From NCBI GenBank assembly GCA_030430575.1, contig JAUIKF010000020.1, forward strand, positions 1-64,000: a stretch of DNA of 64,000 bases, read 5' to 3'. Made by a program: the position numbers and the translations under genes. Position 1 is the first letter of the stretch. Every line of letters begins with the position of its first letter. The DNA is from Bacteroidia bacterium (lineage in GTDB: Bacteria; Bacteroidota; Bacteroidia; J057). Of the stretch, positions 58,195 to 64,000 are shown piece after piece. The notes under the pieces were generated by a model. That model did not search any database, was not told the origin of the DNA, and saw nothing but the letters and a program-made list of their open reading frames with translations.

Positions 58195-59880
58195 ATGAAA
58201 TCATTCCTTTTTCTTTCAATAATTCTTCTATCCTCTTTTGGGTCTTTTAGCCAGTCTAATCATGCATTAAACTTTGATGGAACCAGCATAGTAGATTTAG
58301 GTAGTTCTGCCGGTAACAACATACGAACTATTGAGTTATGGTTTTACTTAAATGAAAAGATAGACGCTACTCTCTCTGACTATTCAACTTTAATTGCTAG
58401 GGAAGTGAACGCTGCAAACGACGATGAATTTTCTTTGTGGTTTCGTCCTTCATCAGCGCCTTTTCCTGGAACTTTGGTTTTTCGCTTTGCTGATGATATT
58501 AATAATCAATATCGAGTCTTTTCTGATACTACTCAATGGGATGCTGGTGTTTGGTACCATGTAGCAGCAGTTATTGATCCTGTTCAAGGAATGAAGATGT
58601 TTATTAATGGACAATTACAAACGAGTACTCACCCACATAACCAATCTACAGCTATGCGAAATGAGGCTACTGTGTTAGGTGGTTTGGGTAACCCTGCCAT
58701 TCGTCACTTTAATGGTAAAATTGATGATGTTCGATTGTCAACAGCGGTAGAATATACATCCAATTTTACTCCTATATGCCCAGATCTGAAACGAACATCA
58801 GGAACAATCGGTCTGTGGAATTTTGAAGAAGGGAGCGGATTAGTTGCAAAAGATAGCAGTGGTTTGGCTAATGACGGGATGATTATAGGTGCGCAATATG
58901 AAAAGGTTTGTATTTGCGGAGGAAATAGTTTACTCTTTTTTGGGGCTAATTCATTTGTTGACCTTGGCCCCACCGTAGGGAATAAAGTAAGAACAATTGA
59001 GCTATGGTTTAAACCTTTTGAGGACATTAACTCAAGCATTTCAGACTATCAAACATTAGTTGCTAGAGAAGTAAATGCAGCCAATGAAGATGAGTTTTCA
59101 TTGTGGTTTCGGCCAACAGCGACACCACAAGCAGGTTCGTTGGTATTTCGTTTTGCTGATGATGTAAATAATCAATATCGAGTTTTTTCAGATACCACTC
59201 AATGGAATGCAGGTGTATGGTACCATGTTGCAGCCGTAATCGACCCTGTCCAAGGAATGCGGTTATTTATCGATGGAAAACTTCAAAATAGTTCTCATAC
59301 AAATACTAAAGAGACTGCTACTATAAATGTAAATACGAAAGTTGGCGTTTTGGGACCTACTAACATCCGTGAATTCAATGGCCAAATTGATGACCTTCAT
59401 TTTGCTTCTTCTGCGCTCTATACAACCAATTTTGTCCCTCCTTGTCCTAATCGAAGTCCTGAAGGTACCACGCTAGGTCTCTGGCATTTTAACGAAGGGA
59501 GTGGAACTACCGCAATTGATGCAGGCACATTGGGATTTGATGGAACAATCAGTTCCGCTAATTATGTCTGTGATAGTATTTGTGACAAAGTACTTTCGCT
59601 GAATAGCCTACATGAATTGCCCAAACTTACCATTTATCCTAATCCTACAAAAGGAAAATTATATCTTGATTTAGGACTTCTTTCCTTAAAACATTCTATA
59701 AGTGCTGTACACATTTTTTCTTTAGAAGGAAAAGATTGTGGCCCAGTTAGTACAAGGATTAATGATGCCGAAATGGAAATCACTCTAAATGAAAAACTGG
59801 CAAATGGGGTGTATATTTTGCAGGTTCAATCTGGAGGTTATGCGATAGCCTATCATAAGATATTGCTTCAAAGGTATTGA
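58195..59880 (+). CDS. T9SS-exported protein with two LamG (concanavalin-like) domains
   Basis: The 561-aa product has a signal peptide (MKSFLFLSIILLSSFGSFSQ). Two tandem LamG/laminin-like jellyroll domains follow, at about 23-235 and 243-450. Both contain ELWF, LIAREVNAAN/LVAREVNAAN, RVFSDTTQW-AGVWYHVAAVI and F-GKIDD or F-GQIDD. The C-terminus is a type A sorting domain (LTIYPNPTKGKLYLDLG ... NGVYILQVQSGGYAIAYHK). Glycan or protein binding at the cell surface is likely. The near-identical central stretch in both copies indicates a recent internal duplication. Confidence 0.88.
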   Translation: MKSFLFLSIILLSSFGSFSQSNHALNFDGTSIVDLGSSAGNNIRTIELWFYLNEKIDATLSDYSTLIAREVNAANDDEFSLWFRPSSAPFPGTLVFRFADDINNQYRVFSDTTQWDAGVWYHVAAVIDPVQGMKMFINGQLQTSTHPHNQSTAMRNEATVLGGLGNPAIRHFNGKIDDVRLSTAVEYTSNFTPICPDLKRTSGTIGLWNFEEGSGLVAKDSSGLANDGMIIGAQYEKVCICGGNSLLFFGANSFVDLGPTVGNKVRTIELWFKPFEDINSSISDYQTLVAREVNAANEDEFSLWFRPTATPQAGSLVFRFADDVNNQYRVFSDTTQWNAGVWYHVAAVIDPVQGMRLFIDGKLQNSSHTNTKETATINVNTKVGVLGPTNIREFNGQIDDLHFASSALYTTNFVPPCPNRSPEGTTLGLWHFNEGSGTTAIDAGTLGFDGTISSANYVCDSICDKVLSLNSLHELPKLTIYPNPTKGKLYLDLGLLSLKHSISAVHIFSLEGKDCGPVSTRINDAEMEITLNEKLANGVYILQVQSGGYAIAYHKILLQRY

Positions 59881-59942
59881 GAAATATCATCCCCAAATCT
59901 GAGGATATCATCAAGCTCTGTGATAGAAAAAATATTTTACTA

Positions 59943-59976
59943 AAAAAACCTGATTGTCTATCAATCAGGTTTTTTG
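59943..59976 (+). terminator. Intrinsic terminator after the LamG gene
   Basis: AAAAACCTGATTG and CAATCAGGTTTTTT form a 10-bp stem with a 5-nt TCTAT loop, followed by a T-run. It separates the LamG gene from the sialidase-like gene. Confidence 0.88.
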
Positions 59977-60002
59977 CATATTTCCAGTTAATATAATTCT
60001 CA

Positions 60003-61763
60003 ATGAAAATGAGTCACTTTTATTCAATTCTTGTACTGCTTTTTATAGGCGTACATTTTCCTTTTTATCTACAGAGCCAAAATTGTTGCGTTGACGGCAA
60101 CGAATTTTCAGTTGCCTTATCAGGCTCTTGCCAGCGAATCCTCCCTAGTAGTGGAACCGCACGAAGTGGCACTTACACTATCGATAGAATAAGAGATACA
60201 GAAGGAGCCGTAATTGAACTATTAAATGGGGATTTGTTGGCGGTATGGTCAAAGTTTACCAATCAGGGGAGAGACGAGTCAGCCGGCTGGCTAGTTGGCA
60301 GAAGGTCGTCAGATGGAGGGCAAAATTGGGGAGCCGAATTTCCCGTCTCGGGTGTATTGGGCATGCAAAATAGTTTTTCTCCAAGTCTTCTTCGTCTTTC
60401 AAATGACGACATTTTGCTATTTGTTTTGGCAAAACACGATCATTATGAAGAAGATATTCTTGTCATGAGGTCAACTGATGATGCTCAATCATGGGGCTGT
60501 CCTGTGGAAATAAATAAAGGACTTCAACAGGCATATCATGTCATGAATAATGACCGAGTAATTCAATTGACATTCGGTCCAGATTCAGGAAGAATTATTT
60601 GCCCTGTAGCCTTTAGTCCCGATGTTCTTAAATCTAAAAACCCTAGTTCTCAATTCAAATGTGTGACATTCTATTCAGATGATAATGGAACATCATGGAA
60701 TAAAGGTAATGAATTAATAGCTCCCAATGGGTATGAGAGGGGGATAATGGAACCTGCAATTGTAGAGCTAATTAATGGGAGCTTAATGATGCTAATGCGG
60801 ACTCGAAATGGCCATTTCCTTAAATCTATATCAAATGATGGCGGAATAAATTGGAGCACTTCGGTACCCTTAAAAGTTTCTCCATCAGGTGCAAATATTT
60901 CTACTCCAGAGGCTCCATGCTCAATCAAGCGAATCCCATGTACAGGAGATTTATTGCTAATTTATAATAATGGGACATCCAATAGAAAGCAATTAGTTTG
61001 CAGAATCTCATCTGATGATGGAATTAATTGGGGGCCGATTCTTACCCTAGAAGGCGGCACAAACTCTTCGTTACAGTACGCATATACTAGCATCAATTTC
61101 ATTGATAATAACATACTACTTACCTACTATGTCCACACACCTCAAAATGCACCGAGTGTTCCTATTCAAACTATAGAAATGAAATTTAGGGCCCTTCCGA
61201 TAAGCTGGCTTTACAAAACTGATGCAGGGCCAGATATTCAAGATTGTTGGATGACTTCGATGGTATTATTGGATGCAGAGTTGCCTTTAAATGCAACTGG
61301 TTCATGGAGTGTGGTCTCAGACACAAATTACTTTATTGGGAATCCTACAGATCCTAAAACATCATTTGGCGGTTCCAATCAAATATATACATTGGTTTGG
61401 ACTGTTAAATATAATGCTCTATGTGTAGTATCTGATACAGTCATAGTAGATTTGACTCATTGTGGCCCAAGTTTATCACGAGGTGATGAAATAAAAGATA
61501 TTGACAGGAATAATACCAGACCTCGTTTTTATCTTCAACCTGGACAATTAGTTATTGATAATTTAAGTGAGTTTATACTTCCTGCTGAAATAGCTATATA
61601 TGAAATTAATGGCAAACTAGTCTGGAAGGGAAAAATTCCGATTAATCAACGAAGATACAACATAGACTTAGTTAATCAGAGTGTATCAAAAGGAGTCTAT
61701 TTTGTTAAGCTAGTCTCTATTTACAAAGGAGAAGGAATAGGATTTAAAATACTACTAAATTAA
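60003..61763 (+). CDS. Sialidase-like secreted protein with BNR/Asp boxes
   Basis: The 586-aa product begins with a signal peptide (HFYSILVLLFIGVHFPFYLQ). It has at least four Asp boxes of the S-x-D-x-G-x-x-W type: SSDGGQNWG, SDDNGTSWN, SNDGGINWS and SSDDGINWG. TIDRIRDTEGAVIELLNGDLLAVWS at the start of the propeller fits exo-alpha-sialidase-like six-blade proteins. A divergent SPRY/Ig-like piece and a C-terminal sorting-like domain (EIAIYEINGKLVWKGKIP ... SKGVYFVKLVSIYKGEG) follow. It may release sialic or related sugar acids; catalytic Arg residues could not all be placed. Confidence 0.8.
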   Translation: MKMSHFYSILVLLFIGVHFPFYLQSQNCCVDGNEFSVALSGSCQRILPSSGTARSGTYTIDRIRDTEGAVIELLNGDLLAVWSKFTNQGRDESAGWLVGRRSSDGGQNWGAEFPVSGVLGMQNSFSPSLLRLSNDDILLFVLAKHDHYEEDILVMRSTDDAQSWGCPVEINKGLQQAYHVMNNDRVIQLTFGPDSGRIICPVAFSPDVLKSKNPSSQFKCVTFYSDDNGTSWNKGNELIAPNGYERGIMEPAIVELINGSLMMLMRTRNGHFLKSISNDGGINWSTSVPLKVSPSGANISTPEAPCSIKRIPCTGDLLLIYNNGTSNRKQLVCRISSDDGINWGPILTLEGGTNSSLQYAYTSINFIDNNILLTYYVHTPQNAPSVPIQTIEMKFRALPISWLYKTDAGPDIQDCWMTSMVLLDAELPLNATGSWSVVSDTNYFIGNPTDPKTSFGGSNQIYTLVWTVKYNALCVVSDTVIVDLTHCGPSLSRGDEIKDIDRNNTRPRFYLQPGQLVIDNLSEFILPAEIAIYEINGKLVWKGKIPINQRRYNIDLVNQSVSKGVYFVKLVSIYKGEGIGFKILLN

Positions 61764-61776
61764 CCTAAAACTTACG

Positions 61777-62808
61777 CTACCCTTTTTTCCAAATCGCTTC
61801 AAAATACCCTCCACTTTGTGTCCACCTCCTATGAGGCAAATAGGAATCTTGTTCTTCAACAAGGCTATATCCGTCTAACATTTTGTTGTAATCTTCGAAA
61901 GTTGTGGGGGTTTTTACACCCTTATTTTCGCTACTTTCTTTTCCATATCGAGCATTGAGCAAGTAAACCCACTTGGCCCCACCTTTTACATAGCTTAAAT
62001 AGTTATCTACTACTTCTGGTTCCATTTCCCCAAAACTTGCCGCATTCCAGAAAATATCATATTCAAATTCTTTTAATAAAGGGAACAACCAATTCCCTAA
62101 TAGATGAACCTTTCCTTTTTCAAGCTTAGATAGATCAGTGACATCTAGATTTTTCTCTCCAGTTACCACCATGTCATCTCCAAGTGCTCTAGTAAGGTAT
62201 TCCCCACAAAGATAGAGAGGGCTAGGCATATCAAAACAAATAATAGTAAGGTTGGGATACATTTTTTTGAGTAATTCAACTTGATGCCCTGATCCTGATC
62301 CAAGTTCTACAATTGTTTCATCTCCTTTTAGCTTAATAAGTTTTTGAACAAAACAATACCTGATGTAAACTCTAAAAAACATCATGGTGTATTTCTTTTG
62401 GTCAATGGTAAATAAGTCATTTGGATTACCAAAATCACAAATTTCCACATCCGATATTGGCTTTGCCTCGGAAATAGTACCTAATAAATTACAATGTCTA
62501 TATGCCATTTCTCTTATATCAGACAGTCTTATCGAATATGGCATGGTAGTTCTATTTGTGATAAATAGCTTCCTCACCAGTTTGAATAATACCTTCCGGT
62601 ACCAAGGCATATTATGATGATATGTATAATAGGTCTCTGTAAAACCAAATGTGCCATATACTGGATACTTACCACTTCTAAGCTCATTGATATCAGTTTT
62701 TTTTATCTCATCAATTGACTCTTCAAGGTATTTAGCCCAGTAGCGAGTAGCTTTAAATTCATCAGGTGCATTTCTATATGCATTTACAAGAATATCCAAT
62801 TTATTCAT
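61777..62808 (-). CDS. Putative sugar O-methyltransferase
   Basis: The 343-aa product carries the SAM-binding loop IVELGSGSGHQVELLKK (166-182), then IICFDMPSPLYL and a late WVYLLNARYGKESSENKGVKTPTTFEDY. It matches the putative sugar O-methyltransferase pattern found in polysaccharide gene clusters. It probably methylates a sugar in a surface glycan. It is convergent with the sialidase-like gene and no glycosyltransferase is adjacent. Confidence 0.8.
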   Translation of the reverse strand: MNKLDILVNAYRNAPDEFKATRYWAKYLEESIDEIKKTDINELRSGKYPVYGTFGFTETYYTYHHNMPWYRKVLFKLVRKLFITNRTTMPYSIRLSDIREMAYRHCNLLGTISEAKPISDVEICDFGNPNDLFTIDQKKYTMMFFRVYIRYCFVQKLIKLKGDETIVELGSGSGHQVELLKKMYPNLTIICFDMPSPLYLCGEYLTRALGDDMVVTGEKNLDVTDLSKLEKGKVHLLGNWLFPLLKEFEYDIFWNAASFGEMEPEVVDNYLSYVKGGAKWVYLLNARYGKESSENKGVKTPTTFEDYNKMLDGYSLVEEQDSYLPHRRWTQSGGYFEAIWKKG

Positions 62809-62975
62809 TTATTGATAAGATTAAGTCTGCTAAAATTATGGCGAATTAAGAGAAAAAAAATTACTAATTAAAGGAATTGGTCCATTTTCCAAATCCAGTT
62901 GAAAGAGAACTAATAGGTGAACCGAGATAATTCTTAAATTTGAGCTATAGACTCATTGAATTGAGAATGTATTTT

Positions 62976-63599
62976 TCACATCACAAAGGCAATCAGGAAA
63001 TAGGATACCATATTTCCCAATCCATGGGCTATCCATCCAGGCAAAATACTGCCGTTCCCCACCTTCTCATTGATAATGCCTATGGCATAAGCCGCAACAC
63101 CTGAGAGCAAAAAAGTGAACACCAAAAAGGGCCACTCGGCCTTCATTACCAGCCAAAATAGTACAAAATGCAGCAAGGCAAACCCCAGAGACTGAAGGAA
63201 ATTTCCCATCTGAAAGCCATACATCGCCATTAACCGCTTTCCGATAAACCCTCTAAACAGGATTTCTTCAGATAAGGAGGTTTTGATACCAGCCATCAAT
63301 AACAATAGGACAATCCCCTTGCCGCCTATTCCTAATTCCCTCAGCTTGTAGGTCACAGTTCCTGGCGCGTGAACAACCGCAGCAATATCATCAACAAACC
63401 AGATAATACTCACCCCAGTAATGATGAAAACTGAAGTGATGACCAGGGCATATAGAGCTGCCTTAGGGGTAGTTTGGTACAAACCCAGGTACTGGAAAAA
63501 TCCTTTGAAAGATTTTTTCTGGATCAAATAGACTATCAAGGGAATGAGGGAAAAAACGAATACTTGGAGGGTGGCGGAAATAGCTTCTGTAAGAATCAT
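62976..63599 (-). CDS. CPBP family intramembrane metalloprotease
   Basis: The 207-aa protein has six to seven helices and the family's catalytic motifs: EEILFRG (111-117; Glu111/Glu112 and Arg116), FALLHFVLF with His144, and GWIAHGLGN with a late His. This matches the CAAX-protease and bacteriocin-processing (CPBP/Abi) family. Members process prenylated proteins or bacteriocins or confer self-immunity. Substrate unknown. Confidence 0.88.
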   Translation of the reverse strand: MILTEAISATLQVFVFSLIPLIVYLIQKKSFKGFFQYLGLYQTTPKAALYALVITSVFIITGVSIIWFVDDIAAVVHAPGTVTYKLRELGIGGKGIVLLLLMAGIKTSLSEEILFRGFIGKRLMAMYGFQMGNFLQSLGFALLHFVLFWLVMKAEWPFLVFTFLLSGVAAYAIGIINEKVGNGSILPGWIAHGLGNMVSYFLIAFVM

Positions 63600-63869
63600 G
63601 GATTAATAAATTAAGCTGTGGACCAACAAGTAGTGGTTTGGAAAGAATCAAAATTAAAATGAAAATAAAAACCAAAATATGGCCTGATTATCACCAAGTT
63701 ATGTGACTTAATGGTTCTTTTTTCTTCTCTTATTGGTTGGCAGGAGGAGGGTTTTATTACGTGTCCAGGGTGGCGTGTATTGACAGCATAGCTGGCTACA
63801 CGGCAATTATTGCCGTGAATACATGATATAGACCGCTACACGCAATGCGTATACACGCCCCCTCACTGG
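63600..63869. other. Intergenic region with TACACGGCA-type hairpins
   Basis: The 270-bp region carries inverted repeats around CACGGCAATTATTGCCGTG (63799-63817) and ACGCAATGCGT (63840-63850), and repeated GGCTACACGGC words (63793 and 63868). No gene is supported. It resembles the palindromic intergenic DNA elsewhere in the window. Confidence 0.55.
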
Positions 63870-64000
63870 CTACACGGCCTCGTGGCCAAAAAGCGAAAGC
63901 TGTTTCCGAATCATCCCTAGATAGTGTGCGATTACCTCCTCTTTTGGCCGTTCCCGAAAACTCACAAAAGCCTCAACCATCCAAAATCGTCCTAAGAGGC
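63870..64000 (-). CDS. C-terminal fragment of an unknown gene, cut by the window edge
   Basis: The minus-strand frame from the edge reads LLGRFWMVEAFVSFRERPKE, then EVIAHYLGMIRKQLSLFGHEAV, and stops at 63870-63872. The amphipathic helical character suggests a real protein end. Its last codons fall inside a CACGGCCTCGTGGCC hairpin. The family cannot be determined from 42 residues. Confidence 0.55.
   Translation of the reverse strand, partial: LLGRFWMVEAFVSFRERPKEEVIAHYLGMIRKQLSLFGHEAV

Overview
The window is chromosomal DNA of a Bacteroidota bacterium, most likely of the Saprospiria (Haliscomenobacter/Lewinella-like). This is inferred from the protein families: type IX secretion (T9SS) C-terminal sorting domains, a giant PKD/Ig-like repeat protein, a DUF6913 protein next to ligA, the rpsU-xerC-hpf cluster, a DUF4212 plus sodium:solute symporter pair, and start sites without clear Shine-Dalgarno sequences.

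Layout. (1) 1-12.4 kb is one minus-strand reading frame made of about 46.5 tandem 89-residue PKD/Ig-like units. It runs off the left edge. Its N-terminal 4.4 kb is an 801-bp (three-unit) higher-order repeat, and it stops abruptly in mid-unit at 12406, where it meets a lipoprotein signal-peptide stub in another frame. (2) 12.6-14.7 kb is gene-poor, with an IS630-type helix-turn-helix remnant and a 57-aa membrane protein. (3) 14.8-20.8 kb holds housekeeping and metabolic genes: a Nudix hydrolase, pyrE, an isolated nuoC, a DinB-like protein, the pyruvate dehydrogenase E2 component, a cystathionine gamma-synthase/lyase and a hypothetical protein. (4) 21.2-26.9 kb: EcsC-like protein, two small membrane proteins, arylamine N-acetyltransferase, fatty acid hydroxylase/sterol desaturase and a T9SS cargo protein. 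(5) 26.9-29.9 kb: an APH-type kinase divergent from an acyl-CoA dehydrogenase, probably acting together on hydroxyacyl-CoAs, then DUF1330. (6) 29.9-34 kb: a co-directional run of small genes (zinc ribbon, GNAT, metallophosphoesterase, lipoproteins). (7) 34-38.3 kb: rpsU-xerC-hpf, a lipoprotein, a ThiE/TenI-like protein and a convergently overlapping acyl-CoA dehydrogenase. (8) 38.5-43.7 kb: a decayed TSUP permease gene, the two-subunit sodium:solute symporter and a GH2 beta-mannosidase lipoprotein. (9) 43.8-49.6 kb: a BlaR1-like M56 protease preceded by three TACGAA-N4-TTCGTA operators, an Rpn-family nuclease, ligA and DUF6913. (10) 49.9-53 kb: tRNA-Arg(CCG) followed by a compact accessory cassette with a KAP-type P-loop NTPase. 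(11) 53-64 kb: DUF4198, pentapeptide repeat protein, gdhA, two T9SS-type secreted glycan-related proteins (LamG and sialidase-like), sugar O-methyltransferase, CPBP protease and the C-terminal end of an unknown gene.

A striking genome-wide trait is the density of intergenic palindromes. At least six sequence families recur, several of them perfect 30-50 bp palindromes. They sit between convergent genes as apparent terminators and in places run into coding ends.

The most unusual items are the repeat gene with its mid-unit junction, the operator triplet upstream of the M56 gene, the tRNA-adjacent KAP cassette, and the split ACAD10/11-like kinase/dehydrogenase pair.
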